From: Helicobacter sp.
GTDB taxonomy: Bacteria; Campylobacterota; Campylobacteria; Campylobacterales; Helicobacteraceae
Direction of reading: 5' to 3'
Assembly: GCF_029067145.1 (NCBI RefSeq)
Contig: NZ_JAIEFA010000031.1
Location: forward strand, 45,796 to 109,795
Length of the DNA stretch: 64,000 bases
The notes under the pieces were generated by a model. The model was not told the origin of the DNA and did no database searches. It saw only the letters and a list, made by a program, of their open reading frames with translations. Shown one piece after another: positions 36,175-45,364 of this stretch (position 1 is its first letter; each line of letters opens with the position of its first letter). The translations under genes were made by a program, and so were the position numbers.

Positions 36175-37866
36175 ATGCAATTAAATGGTTCAGAAATGAT
36201 AATTCACGCACTCAAAAATGAGGGCGTGCAAATTGTCTTTGGCTATCCCGGTGGGGCTGCTTTGAATATTTATGATGAGATTTATAAGCAGAAATTTTTT
36301 AAGCATATTTTAACACGCCACGAACAAGCAGCAGTGCACGCTGCAGATGGCTATGCAAGGGCAAGTGGCAAGGTAGGAGTTGCCATTGTAACAAGCGGTC
36401 CGGGCTTCACAAACACCATTACAGGCATTGCGACTGCCTATGCGGATTCTGTACCTTTAGTCATCATTAGCGCACAAGTCCCGACAAGCCTGATTGGGAC
36501 AGATGCATTTCAAGAAATTGATGCAGTTGGAATCTCGCGCCCCTGCACGAAGCATAATTTCTTGGTAAAAACGATTGAAGAACTACCCTATATCCTAAAA
36601 GAAGCATTTTATATCGCAAGTAGCGGGCGTCCCGGTCCTGTGCATATTGATGTTCCAAAAGACATCACTGCGACAATAGGTGAATTTAATTATCCAGACA
36701 ATATCAAATTGCAAACCTATAAGCCAACCTATAATGGCAACCCGCGCCAAATCAAAAAAGTTGCCCTTGCAATCAAAGAAGCAAAAAAGCCTCTCTTGTA
36801 TTTAGGTGGTGGCTGTATTGCATCAAAATCTGCGAAACTAATTCGGGAACTTTGCGAAATTACACATATTCCTGCCGTTAATACCTTTATGGCTTGTGGA
36901 ATCCTAAGCACAAACAATCCGGATTCTTTGGGTATGGTAGGAATGCACGGAAGCTATGTTGCAAATATGGCGATGAGCGAAGCAGACCTTATCATCGCAC
37001 TTGGAGCGCGTTTTGACGATAGAGTAACAGGCAAATTAAGTGAATTTGGTAAATACGCACAAATCGTGCATGTGGATATTGACCCTAGCAGCATTAGTAA
37101 AATCGTAGAAGCAAATTTCCCTATTGTAGGCGATGTTAGCAATGTTTTAGAGGAACTCTTGCCACTTTTGCGCGAAGATTATGCGACACAAAATATCCTA
37201 GCGTGGCGCGAGCGTTTGGCGCAATATAACAAATTACACCCTCTAAGCTATCAAGATTCTACAACACAACTTAAACCCCAATGGGTTATTGAAAAGCTTG
37301 GGGATATCATAGGTGAAAATGCTTTAATAAGCACAGATGTCGGACAACATCAAATGTGGGCGGCACAATTTTATCCCTTTAGCTTTCCGCGTCAATTCAT
37401 CAGTAGCGGAGGCTTAGGAACAATGGGGTTTGGCTTGCCCGCTGCTATGGGAGTAAAATGCGCATTTCCCGATAAAGTTTCCATTAACATTAGTGGAGAT
37501 GGCTCTATTTTGATGAATATTCAAGAGCTAATGACTTGCGCAGTTTATGGAATCCCTGTAATCAACATTGTTTTAAATAATAATTATTTGGGTATGGTGC
37601 GTCAATGGCAAACTTTCTTTTATGACAAACATTATTCAGAAACAGACTTAGAAAAACAACCAGACTTTGTCAAATTGGTAGAATCTTTTGGCGGGGTAGG
37701 CTATGTTTGCAAGACCAAAGAGGAATTTATCAGCGCATTAAATGCGGCAATCAATTCCCAAAAACCCGCGCTTTTAGATGTGCGTATTGACAGAATGGAA
37801 AATGTCTTGCCTATGGTGCCAACAGGTGGCGCACTATTTAATATGATGTTGGATTATAAGGAGTAA
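36175..37866 (+). CDS. ilvB: Acetolactate synthase, large (catalytic) subunit
   Basis: 563 residues. First common step of branched-chain amino acid synthesis. The activating Glu is in RHEQAAVHAADGYARA, the FAD/substrate domain has GSYVANMAMSEADLIIALGARFDDRVTG, and the ThDP-Mg motif is GDGSILMNIQELMT with NNNYLGMVRQWQ. It sits 3 bases before ilvH and pairs with it. No leader attenuator was seen upstream. Confidence 0.95.
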   Translation: MQLNGSEMIIHALKNEGVQIVFGYPGGAALNIYDEIYKQKFFKHILTRHEQAAVHAADGYARASGKVGVAIVTSGPGFTNTITGIATAYADSVPLVIISAQVPTSLIGTDAFQEIDAVGISRPCTKHNFLVKTIEELPYILKEAFYIASSGRPGPVHIDVPKDITATIGEFNYPDNIKLQTYKPTYNGNPRQIKKVALAIKEAKKPLLYLGGGCIASKSAKLIRELCEITHIPAVNTFMACGILSTNNPDSLGMVGMHGSYVANMAMSEADLIIALGARFDDRVTGKLSEFGKYAQIVHVDIDPSSISKIVEANFPIVGDVSNVLEELLPLLREDYATQNILAWRERLAQYNKLHPLSYQDSTTQLKPQWVIEKLGDIIGENALISTDVGQHQMWAAQFYPFSFPRQFISSGGLGTMGFGLPAAMGVKCAFPDKVSINISGDGSILMNIQELMTCAVYGIPVINIVLNNNYLGMVRQWQTFFYDKHYSETDLEKQPDFVKLVESFGGVGYVCKTKEEFISALNAAINSQKPALLDVRIDRMENVLPMVPTGGALFNMMLDYKE

Positions 37867-37869
37867 GCA

Positions 37870-38343
37870 ATGGAAATTAGACGCACGATTGCAGTTACCG
37901 TTCTCAACGAACACGGCGTATTATCTCGTATCAGTGGATTATTTTCAGGTAGAGGATACAATATAGAATCTCTCACCGTTGCGCCGATTTTGGATTCTAA
38001 TCTTTCTCGCATTACAATCGCCACAAAAGGCGATAACAAAGTGCTTGAACAAATCATCAAGCAACTGCACAAACTCATTCCCGTGCTGAAAGTCTTAGAA
38101 AACGAACAAATGATTGAACAAGAATCTCTACTAGTAAAATTTGGACTAGAAAGCAATTTGAGCGAAATTAGTGCGATTTTTAGTGCGTTTAATGGAAGAC
38201 TTTTAGAAGTCAATGACAAATGCGCTATTTTTGTAGCGTGCGATACACATACGCGCATTAATACACTCCTCAATGCACTAAAAACTCATAAACCAAAGGA
38301 TATTACACGTAGTGGGATTTTGGCAATTGAGACTAATAATTAA
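37870..38343 (+). CDS. ilvH: Acetolactate synthase, small regulatory subunit
   Basis: 157 residues. An N-terminal ACT domain (TIAVTVLNEHGVLSRISGLFSGRGYNIESLTVAP) binds valine for feedback inhibition. The C-terminal domain contacts IlvB. Length is normal. Confidence 0.94.
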   Translation: MEIRRTIAVTVLNEHGVLSRISGLFSGRGYNIESLTVAPILDSNLSRITIATKGDNKVLEQIIKQLHKLIPVLKVLENEQMIEQESLLVKFGLESNLSEISAIFSAFNGRLLEVNDKCAIFVACDTHTRINTLLNALKTHKPKDITRSGILAIETNN

Positions 38344-38351
38344 GGCAAAAT

Positions 38352-39356
38352 ATGGAATTTAAAAAAATTATTGAAATCCTAAACCAAGAAGATGCTTTAG
38401 AATGCGTAATGTATCACAATGGCACAAAATGGGTAAAACATTCTAGTTTTTTGGATTCTTTCCCTATCCACAATTTAGAATCTCCACAAGAAGCCACAGA
38501 CGATTCCATTACTTTTTTGGAAAAAGAGCAGTATTTTGAACAAATTGCACAAACCAAAGCCAAAGCTGTTTTAGTGCGCAAAACACATTTACAGGCGATT
38601 CCGCATTCAGCTTTTGCAATTATCTGCGAAAATCCCTACCTTGCAATGGCATATCTGACAAAATACTTTGCCAAACCGCTTTTGGATTCCAAAGAATCTC
38701 CAAAGATTCAAGATTCTGCTTACATTGCCCCTAATGCAACGATTGGGAATGGAAGTGAAATCGGTGCAAATTGCACGATTATGCCTAGTGTAACGATTGG
38801 AGAGAATGTCAAAATCGGCGCAAACTGCGTTTTGTTTCCGGGCGTGTGCATTTATAATGATTGTGAAATCGGGGATAATGTCAGAATCCACGCAAATAGT
38901 GTTATTGGCAGTGATGGATTTGGTTATGCGCATACAAAAGATGGGAAACATATCAAAATTTATCATAATGGTAAAGTTGTGCTAGAAAATGATGTAGAAA
39001 TCGGCGCAAATACAACAATTGACCGCGCAGTTTTTGGACAAACAAGAATCAAACAAGGAACAAAAATAGATAATCTCGTGCAAATTGGGCATAATTGTAA
39101 CATTGGAGAATATTCTATCATTGTTTCACAAGCTGGAATCTCTGGCTCTACAACTACAGGGCGCAATGTAGTGCTAGGAGGGCAAAGTGGGAGTGCGGGA
39201 CATCTACATATTGGTGATTTCACACAAATAGGTGCAAGAGGCGCGATTAGCAAAAGCTTGCCCGCATTTGGGAAATTTTCAGGACACCCGCTTTTGCCAA
39301 TTCAAGATTGGCTTAAACTGCAAGCTTTACTCAAAAAAATGCTAAAAAAGAAATAA
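38352..39356 (+). CDS. lpxD: UDP-3-O-acyl-glucosamine N-acyltransferase
   Basis: 334 residues. Adds the second acyl chain in lipid A synthesis. The N-terminal uridine-binding domain is followed by a left-handed beta-helix of hexapeptide repeats (IGNGSEIGANCTI, IGENVKIGANCVL), the catalytic His region in IGHNCNIGEY, and the C-terminal helix. It is 8 bases after ilvH, probably in the same transcript. Confidence 0.95.
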   Translation: MEFKKIIEILNQEDALECVMYHNGTKWVKHSSFLDSFPIHNLESPQEATDDSITFLEKEQYFEQIAQTKAKAVLVRKTHLQAIPHSAFAIICENPYLAMAYLTKYFAKPLLDSKESPKIQDSAYIAPNATIGNGSEIGANCTIMPSVTIGENVKIGANCVLFPGVCIYNDCEIGDNVRIHANSVIGSDGFGYAHTKDGKHIKIYHNGKVVLENDVEIGANTTIDRAVFGQTRIKQGTKIDNLVQIGHNCNIGEYSIIVSQAGISGSTTTGRNVVLGGQSGSAGHLHIGDFTQIGARGAISKSLPAFGKFSGHPLLPIQDWLKLQALLKKMLKKK

Positions 39357-39436
39357 AATATTAAGAGTATTTTAAGTTACTAGGTTATATTATCTTGTAT
39401 CAATAAAAGATTTACAATATTGAATGGAGGTTATTT

Positions 39437-39769
39437 ATGAAAGAGGCAGTAGTTTATAAAACGATTCCTTTAGAATGTTGTGAGGGTGGAACTCTTGAAT
39501 TTGCGGTGATTGAAGAGCCATATGGGGAAGGTAGCAAAGCAGTTGTAAGCATCTGTGCTTCATTGGGTGAAGGAAAAGAAAGCTGGAAAGTTCATATTCC
39601 CTTAACACAGATTAAAGAATCTTGCAAAGCTTTAAAAGAAGCAAAAAAAGCACGCAAAAAATGTAAAGATGCAAAGAAAAAAGAAGCTAAAGCAAAAGAA
39701 AAAGAAGTAAAAAAAGACAAAAAAACAAAAGCAGAAACAACAAAAGAAACGAAAACTCCAAAAAAGTAA
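39437..39769 (+). CDS. Small basic protein with Lys-rich tail, paralogue of its neighbour
   Basis: 110 residues. The N-terminal 65 residues look strand-rich and end in SWKVHIPLTQIKESCKAL; the rest is a Lys/Ala/Glu tail resembling nucleic-acid-binding tails. GGAGG lies before the ATG. The core resembles the next gene (WEVIIPRKQVKQLRKAL), so they arose by tandem duplication. The fold, strands then one helix, recalls PC4-like single-strand-binding proteins, but I cannot establish this. Function unknown. Confidence 0.7.
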   Translation: MKEAVVYKTIPLECCEGGTLEFAVIEEPYGEGSKAVVSICASLGEGKESWKVHIPLTQIKESCKALKEAKKARKKCKDAKKKEAKAKEKEVKKDKKTKAETTKETKTPKK

Positions 39770-39774
39770 CTTAA

Positions 39775-40014
39775 ATGAAGCAAAGAATCAAAAAAGTAAC
39801 TTATACGATTCCATTGCGAGGAGACTTAGTAAAAAATGGAAATATTGTTGTTTCATCTTTTGATATTCCTAGTAAAAAGGACAAAAAATATCAAGCGGTC
39901 TCTATTGTGGTTGGATTAGAGGATACTAGCGATTCTCCAACACAATGGGAAGTTATTATTCCTAGAAAACAGGTTAAACAACTTCGCAAAGCCCTTAAAA
40001 AAGTCTGTAAATAA
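39775..40014 (+). CDS. Small basic protein, paralogue of the preceding gene
   Basis: 79 residues, no tail. It shares the YTIPL start, a central strand (AVSIVVGLED) and the C-terminal WEVIIPRKQVKQLRKAL with its neighbour, from which it is 5 bases away. It ends at a strong hairpin. Function unknown; basic character suggests nucleic-acid binding. Confidence 0.7.
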   Translation: MKQRIKKVTYTIPLRGDLVKNGNIVVSSFDIPSKKDKKYQAVSIVVGLEDTSDSPTQWEVIIPRKQVKQLRKALKKVCK

Positions 40015-40017
40015 ATT

Positions 40018-40042
40018 CTTAACAACTTTTAAAGTTGTTAAG
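40018..40042 (+). terminator. Terminator after the paired basic proteins
   Basis: CTTAACAACTTT and AAAGTTGTTAAG are perfect 12-base arms around a single T, starting 3 bases past the stop. In practice a 10-bp stem with a short loop would form. It is followed by TTATTA, and also faces the convergent msrA end. Confidence 0.6.
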
Positions 40043-40093
40043 TTATTACAAATATTAACATTACACAAATTTTCCGAATATGACAATCTTAGA

Positions 40094-40588
40094 TTACAAA
40101 GGACGCAGTGCAGCACTTAAATCAATATGACAATAGCCATAAGGATTTTTGGCAAGATATTTTTGATGATAAGATTCTGCGGGATAGAAATTTTTTAAGA
40201 TTCCAACTTCTGTAACAATCTTGTTGGGTAATTTTTGCTGATAAGATTTTACAAATTGTTGGATTCTTTCTAGCATTTGAGAATCTTGCGCATAAATACC
40301 ACTTCGGTATTGCGTCCCTCTATCATTGCCTTGATAATTCAAAGCAAAAGGGTCAATAATGCTAAAAAATCGTGCCAAAACTTCATCTAAAGTCAGCTTC
40401 GCCTCATCAAACATAAACTTCAAAGTCTCCACCGCACCTGTCGTGCCACTACAAACTTGCTCATAAGTTGGAAATTCTACTTCAGAATTGGCATAACCCA
40501 CTTGCGATTCTATTGCGCCATTTAATCTGTCAAAATAGCCTTGCACACCCCAAAAACAACCGCCTGCTAGATAAATAATTTGTTGCAT
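40094..40588 (-). CDS. msrA: Peptide methionine sulfoxide reductase MsrA
   Basis: 164 residues. The catalytic Cys is in AGGCFWGVQGYFDR near the N-terminus; SYQQ and the C-terminal YHQKYLAKNPYGYC, with a resolving-type Cys, follow. It repairs oxidised methionine. No MsrB domain is fused. It is monocistronic. Confidence 0.94.
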   Translation of the reverse strand: MQQIIYLAGGCFWGVQGYFDRLNGAIESQVGYANSEVEFPTYEQVCSGTTGAVETLKFMFDEAKLTLDEVLARFFSIIDPFALNYQGNDRGTQYRSGIYAQDSQMLERIQQFVKSYQQKLPNKIVTEVGILKNFYPAESYHQKYLAKNPYGYCHIDLSAALRPL

Positions 40589-40688
40589 TGTATTTCCTTA
40601 AAATCGCTTCATCACAATTTGAAAACCGCTTTTGAAATCAAAAAAAAGGATTATATCCAAATTCAACTCCAACTTAAGATTTTGATAT

Positions 40689-40694
40689 TATAAT
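40689..40694 (+). promoter_or_regulatory. -10 element for the AEC transporter gene
   Basis: TATAAT 35 bases before the ATG at 40730. Confidence 0.5.
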
Positions 40695-40729
40695 TTTGTC
40701 CCTCACAAATATCACTCTTAAGGATACTA

Positions 40730-41638
40730 ATGTTTATTTTTAACCCACTTTTTACTATTTTTATTTTACTTATGGGTGGCTATATTGCAAAACTTGTTGG
40801 GGCTTTAAAACAAAAGCAATCCCGCACTCTTTTGGATTTTGCAATCACTTTTACAATTCCCTGTCTTATCTTTGATGGAATTTATCATTTAAATCTTGAT
40901 TTAACTTTAACTCTACTAATCTTAACAGGGCTTACTTGTAGTTTATTTGGGGGACTTATTGCGATGATGATTGGCTATTTTTTTCGGTTTTCACGCGCAA
41001 CAATCATTAGTATGTTCTTACTTTCGTCTTTTGGAAACACGCTTTTTATTGGGATTCCTATTGTTGTAGGCATTTATGATACAAGTTTCATTGGCAAAGT
41101 CGTGTTTTATGATGCTTTAGCCACAGCTCTGCCCTTTTCACTCCTCGCACCCTTTATTTTATCCCTTGGAGGAAATCAGCCCATTAGTTTTTTGCAAAAC
41201 ATCAAGCGCATTTTGATTTTCCCTCCCTTTATCGCGCTGACATTAGGATTTTTGTGTAAATTCGTTGAATTACCGGATTTTATCTTTGGTCCCATTCGTG
41301 CATTAGGCGGTGCAACTACTGCTGTTGCACTCTTTGCTATTGGGCTTGGACTTGGATTTGGAGCAATCAAGAGTGCTTACAAAAGCGCGACGATTGTCAT
41401 TTTATGCAAAACGCTCGTTACGCCTTTATTGTTTATTGGAATCTTAAAACTCCTCAATGCAGATTTTAGCCCAAATAGCATTCTTGCAATTTTGGAATCC
41501 TCTATGCCAACAATGGCGCTTGCTGGAGCAATGATTATCAAGGCGAAACTAGACTCCAATCTTGCAGTGAGTTCCATTGCTTTTGGAATCCTCTTTTCTT
41601 TTATTTCTGTTCCATTTTTGTGCTACCTCTTACTTTAA
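40730..41638 (+). CDS. AEC (auxin efflux carrier)-family transporter
   Basis: 302 residues with about ten membrane helices in two inverted halves. The crossover-helix features SSFGNTLFIGIPIVVGIYD and SSMPTMALAGAMIIKA are typical of the family, whose bacterial members often export organic acids such as malate. Substrate cannot be read here. It stands alone between divergent msrA and the UspA-type gene. Confidence 0.85.
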   Translation: MFIFNPLFTIFILLMGGYIAKLVGALKQKQSRTLLDFAITFTIPCLIFDGIYHLNLDLTLTLLILTGLTCSLFGGLIAMMIGYFFRFSRATIISMFLLSSFGNTLFIGIPIVVGIYDTSFIGKVVFYDALATALPFSLLAPFILSLGGNQPISFLQNIKRILIFPPFIALTLGFLCKFVELPDFIFGPIRALGGATTAVALFAIGLGLGFGAIKSAYKSATIVILCKTLVTPLLFIGILKLLNADFSPNSILAILESSMPTMALAGAMIIKAKLDSNLAVSSIAFGILFSFISVPFLCYLLL

Positions 41639-41679
41639 AATAAACAAAAATTTAAACTATTTTTAAATGATAATTGGGG

Positions 41680-41685
41680 TATAAT
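41680..41685 (+). promoter_or_regulatory. -10 element for the UspA-type gene
   Basis: GGG-TATAAT 30 bases before the ATG at 41716. Confidence 0.5.
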
Positions 41686-41715
41686 TTTAGGAATATCTAT
41701 AAAAAGGCTTGTATT

Positions 41716-42537
41716 ATGAAAAATAGAATCGTCGTAGCAACCGATTTTTCACAAAGTAGTTTAACAGCACTTACAAAAGCTATGTTTTTGGCTAAAAAAC
41801 AAAAATACACGCTAGATGTTGTGCATGTTGTAGAGTATTCCATTTTCCACGATCCCAAAAAAGACAAGAAAGTGGGCAAGGAAGCACTTGCAAAATTTAT
41901 CGCAGATAATTTTCCCACACCAGAAGTAGAAATCTCACAATTTTGCTATGTTGGCACAATCCACCAAGAAATCAACAAACACGCAAAAGAGCGCGAATGT
42001 CGCTTATTGCTTGTAGGTGCGACAGGTGAAACACAATATTTGACAGAAGTTTTACTAGGTTCGGTAACAAAAAAAATCATCAGAAAATCTGAAATTCCTG
42101 TGCTTGTAACTAAAAATGAGGCGCTTCCAGATTATGTCAATATTTTCTCACCCACTGATTTTTCGGATAACTCTCTTAAACTTGCCAAAACAACAAAAAA
42201 ATTTTTCCCAGAAGCAAATCTAGTCTTTTACCATATGATTTCTCGCCCATTTGAATTGCGTTTGGGACGTTATGGCGCAGATGAAGAGCAAATCTCTAAA
42301 TTCAATAAAAGTGCAGAAGAAGAAGCAAGAAAATGTTCCAAGAAATTTTTGGAAAATTTCTCTGGCAAAAATGAAATAGTGCTTGATAGCGGTATTCTTT
42401 CTTATACTCGTCTTTTGAGCGTAGCGGAATCCAAAAATGTTTCACTCATTGCATTGCCAACAAGTGGAAAAATTAGCTTTTTTGCGTTAGATGTGCTGCA
42501 AAATGCGCAGGTAGATGTGCTAATTTGGAAATTTTAA
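41716..42537 (+). CDS. Tandem universal stress protein (UspA-type)
   Basis: 273 residues from ATG 41716; an upstream extension to 41674 would include the -10 element and is rejected. Two Usp domains: residues 1-133 (RIVVATDFSQSSLTAL, then LLVGATGETQYLTEVLLGSVTKKIIRKS, with the G-2x-G-9x-G(S/T)-type ATP-binding loop) and residues 140-273 (NIFSPTDFSDNSLKLA), whose nucleotide loop is less complete. Usually associated with survival under stress. Confidence 0.88.
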   Translation: MKNRIVVATDFSQSSLTALTKAMFLAKKQKYTLDVVHVVEYSIFHDPKKDKKVGKEALAKFIADNFPTPEVEISQFCYVGTIHQEINKHAKERECRLLLVGATGETQYLTEVLLGSVTKKIIRKSEIPVLVTKNEALPDYVNIFSPTDFSDNSLKLAKTTKKFFPEANLVFYHMISRPFELRLGRYGADEEQISKFNKSAEEEARKCSKKFLENFSGKNEIVLDSGILSYTRLLSVAESKNVSLIALPTSGKISFFALDVLQNAQVDVLIWKF

Positions 42538-42579
42538 CCCATTCTTAATGCTTTCACACAATTTTATCCTACTTGACAA

Positions 42580-42609
42580 GCTAGAATCGTAATCCAATGC
42601 GATTCTAGC
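42580..42609. repeat. Perfect 10-bp inverted repeat just before comEC
   Basis: GCTAGAATCG and CGATTCTAGC with a 10-base loop, ending 21 bases before the comEC ATG and 43 bases after the usp stop. It may terminate the usp transcript or regulate comEC. No T run follows. Confidence 0.6.
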
Positions 42610-42630
42610 AATCCACAGCAAAGGCAATCT

Positions 42631-43914
42631 ATGCAAAATCTCTCACCGCCTTTGTTCTTTACTCTCAAAGAGCGTTTGATTTTCTTTACTTTTTTGTGTC
42701 TTATTCTGTGCCTTACACTTAGTTTTAAATTCTATCAATTCCATACTTTAAAGTCCCAAAACAATCCTCAAATTACCGCGCAAGTTCTTTTGCAATACAC
42801 CAAAAGCAAGCAAAACAAAACCTATTTTGTGCTCAAACTTAAAAGTGATTTTGGCACTTTTTATACCACTTCACGGGAGGATTTGCAGGATTTGAAACAT
42901 CGTTTCTTGAGCTTACGCATTATCTTGGATAAAGTCTCTTTTTGGGATTTTTTGCGTGGATTCTATGCGCCAAGCTTTAACCTCCTCTTGCTTCCTTTGG
43001 AGGATTTTAGGACGCCCTTAAGAGAGATGATTCTAAACCAACACACAACAAAACTTATGGGCGAATATTATTTGGCACTCTTTTTGTCTGATAGCTTACC
43101 GCTGGAGTGGAGAACTTTAGCCCAAAGCTATGGAATCTCGCATATTTTCGCCATTTCTGGATTCCATACAGGAATCTTAAGTGCGGCTGGATTTCTAATT
43201 TTAGGATTCTTTTATAAACCCTTACACCAACAATTTTTTCCGTATCGCAATCTTTTTTTTGATTTGGGATTCCTTGTTGTATTAGTGCTAGTTGCCTATT
43301 ATTTTTTGCTTACGCAATCTCCCTCTTATTTGCGTGCTTTGGCAATGAGTTGTGTAGCATTTTTCCTGCTTTGGCGCGGCTTAGATGTCTTGCGTATGGA
43401 ATCTTTCTTATGGTGCATTTTTGCTTTGATTGCCTTTTTCCCGCAGCTTATTTTCTCCATTGGATTTTATTTTTCTAGTTTGGGCGTTTTATATATTTCC
43501 TTATTTTTCAAATACTTTAAGATTCCACAAAACACCACAGGCAAGATTCTATATAGCCTCGCCTTAAATGCTTCAACCTTTTTCCTAATGGGAATCATAG
43601 TTTATTATTTCTTTCCCTATTTTTCGCCCTTGTCTCTTTTTTCGCTTTTGCTTACGCCACTTTTTATTCTCTATTATCCTTTAGAATTATTGCTTCATCT
43701 GCTTGGCTTTGGTGGGCTTTTGGATTCTCCTTTGCTTGCTTGGGTAAGCCTCAAGACACATACTATCACATTGCAGCCACACCTTACAATATTTATTTTA
43801 TGCAATGCACTTAGTTTTTTGGCTATTTTTTATTACCGCGCTTTTTGGATTCTTTTAACCATTAATTTAGTCTATTATGGCTATGGAATCTATTTGTATT
43901 TTTATGGAATTTAA
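42631..43914 (+). CDS. comEC: ComEC/Rec2-type DNA uptake channel, short form
   Basis: 427 residues with about ten membrane helices. The Competence-domain signature SHIFAISGFHTGILSAAGFLI is present. The C-terminal metallo-beta-lactamase-like domain of larger ComEC proteins is absent, and the N-terminal OB-like region is short, as in H. pylori ComEC. It carries single-stranded DNA across the inner membrane during transformation. Confidence 0.9.
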   Translation: MQNLSPPLFFTLKERLIFFTFLCLILCLTLSFKFYQFHTLKSQNNPQITAQVLLQYTKSKQNKTYFVLKLKSDFGTFYTTSREDLQDLKHRFLSLRIILDKVSFWDFLRGFYAPSFNLLLLPLEDFRTPLREMILNQHTTKLMGEYYLALFLSDSLPLEWRTLAQSYGISHIFAISGFHTGILSAAGFLILGFFYKPLHQQFFPYRNLFFDLGFLVVLVLVAYYFLLTQSPSYLRALAMSCVAFFLLWRGLDVLRMESFLWCIFALIAFFPQLIFSIGFYFSSLGVLYISLFFKYFKIPQNTTGKILYSLALNASTFFLMGIIVYYFFPYFSPLSLFSLLLTPLFILYYPLELLLHLLGFGGLLDSPLLAWVSLKTHTITLQPHLTIFILCNALSFLAIFYYRAFWILLTINLVYYGYGIYLYFYGI

Positions 43915-43954
43915 GCTAAAATGCAAAGACTATTTAAATTTTAAGGCTTAAATT

Positions 43955-44497
43955 GTGAATCCTATCCTCTCCAAAATCGGCAAGGGACTCTTTGCGATTC
44001 TCCCTTTTTTGTTGCTTTTTTGGATTTTTTCTTTCGTATATGAATTTTGTGCCAAAATTTTTTATTCTATCTTTGGAATCACAAACGCGAATCTTTTTGT
44101 AACCCTCTTGATTTGTTTCTTAAGCCTTGCTTTGCTCTATTATATTGGGCTTTTAGTAGAAAAAAACAAAGAAGTTTTACTTATTAAAATTACAGAAATG
44201 CTCATTACCAAGATTCCACTTGTTAAAAGCGTTTATTCTGGAATCAAAGAGGTTTTAAAAATCTTTTTAGGCAAAAACGAAGAGGGATATTTGGGCGTTG
44301 CGCACATTCACATTGGAGAGATGGAATTGATAGGATTCATCACCAGAGAGGAAGAGGAAAGTTTTTGGGTTTTTGTTCCTACAACTCCCAATCCTACCTC
44401 CGGTTTTTTGCTAAAACTTCCCAAAACACAAGTCCAAATTTCAGATTTATCTGTTAGTGATGGATTTAAGAAAATTATTTCTTTGGGTGTAAGATAA
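43955..44497 (+). CDS. DUF502-family membrane protein
   Basis: 180 residues with a GTG start. Two membrane helices (about residues 12-36 and 44-70) are followed by a cytosolic strand-rich domain with IPLVKSVYSGIKEVLKIF, FITREEEESFWVFVPTTPNPTSGFLL (split across about residues 128-153) and VSDGFKKIISLG, the DUF502 pattern. Function is unknown. It is 4 bases before the prenyltransferase. Confidence 0.85.
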   Translation: MNPILSKIGKGLFAILPFLLLFWIFSFVYEFCAKIFYSIFGITNANLFVTLLICFLSLALLYYIGLLVEKNKEVLLIKITEMLITKIPLVKSVYSGIKEVLKIFLGKNEEGYLGVAHIHIGEMELIGFITREEEESFWVFVPTTPNPTSGFLLKLPKTQVQISDLSVSDGFKKIISLGVR

Positions 44498-44500
44498 ATT

Positions 44501-45364
44501 ATGCAAATCCAACAGAAACTAAAAGACTTAAGCGAGCTTGTAATGCTTCAGCATAGTTTTTTTTCTATGCCTTTTATGTTTATTGCTTTGCTCGTTAGTG
44601 CAAAGGGTTGGTTTGGCTGGAAATTATTTATTTTCGGCGTGATTGCGACCATTAGTGCGCGCAATTTTGCTATGGCATTCAATCGCTATGCAGACCGCAA
44701 GTTTGATAGCACAAATCCGCGCACCCAAAACCGCCCGAGCGTAGATGGTAGAATCGCGCCTAATGCAATTTTATTCTTTATTTTTATGAATGCAGTCGTT
44801 TTTATTTGTATTAGTTATTTTATTAATACTTTGTGTTTTTATCTTTCTGTCCCTATTCTTGCAATTCTTGCAAGCTATTCGCTATTTAAACGTTTTTCTA
44901 GCCTAGCGCATATTGTGCTAGGGCTTTCTTTAGGATTAGCTCCTATTGCAGGGGCAATTGCGGCAAGCGGCGAGATTCCATTATGGAGCATTTATTTGTG
45001 CATTGGGGTGCTTTTTTGGGTAGCTGGATTTGACTTACTCTATGCCTTGCAAGACATTGAGCACGACAAAAAGGAGGGTTTGCATTCTATTCCTAGCGTC
45101 TTTGGCGTTTCCAAAACCCTATGGCTCTCAAGACTTTTTCACTTGCTCACGCTTGTTTTTTGGGGATTGTTTATTTTGGAAGCAAATCTTGGTTTGTGGA
45201 TGTGGATTGGGTTTGGAATCTCAATCCTCGCACTCTTTTTTGAACAATATTTAGTCTCTAAAAATTTTCATAATATCCCACGTGCATTTTTCACGGTCAA
45301 TGCCTATCTTGGAATCGCGCTTTTGGGATTTTGTATTTTAGATTTATGGTTGGGCTTTAGATAA
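44501..45364 (+). CDS. mqnP: UbiA-family prenyltransferase, probable MqnP of the futalosine pathway
   Basis: 287 residues, eight to nine membrane helices. The first Asp-rich motif is NRYADRKFD and the second is DLLYALQDIEHDKKEG. It attaches a polyprenyl chain to the naphthoate precursor of menaquinone. Since mqnC is encoded in the same window and ubiquinone is not expected, MqnP is more likely than UbiA. It sits in a run of overlapping genes. Confidence 0.82.
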   Translation: MQIQQKLKDLSELVMLQHSFFSMPFMFIALLVSAKGWFGWKLFIFGVIATISARNFAMAFNRYADRKFDSTNPRTQNRPSVDGRIAPNAILFFIFMNAVVFICISYFINTLCFYLSVPILAILASYSLFKRFSSLAHIVLGLSLGLAPIAGAIAASGEIPLWSIYLCIGVLFWVAGFDLLYALQDIEHDKKEGLHSIPSVFGVSKTLWLSRLFHLLTLVFWGLFILEANLGLWMWIGFGISILALFFEQYLVSKNFHNIPRAFFTVNAYLGIALLGFCILDLWLGFR

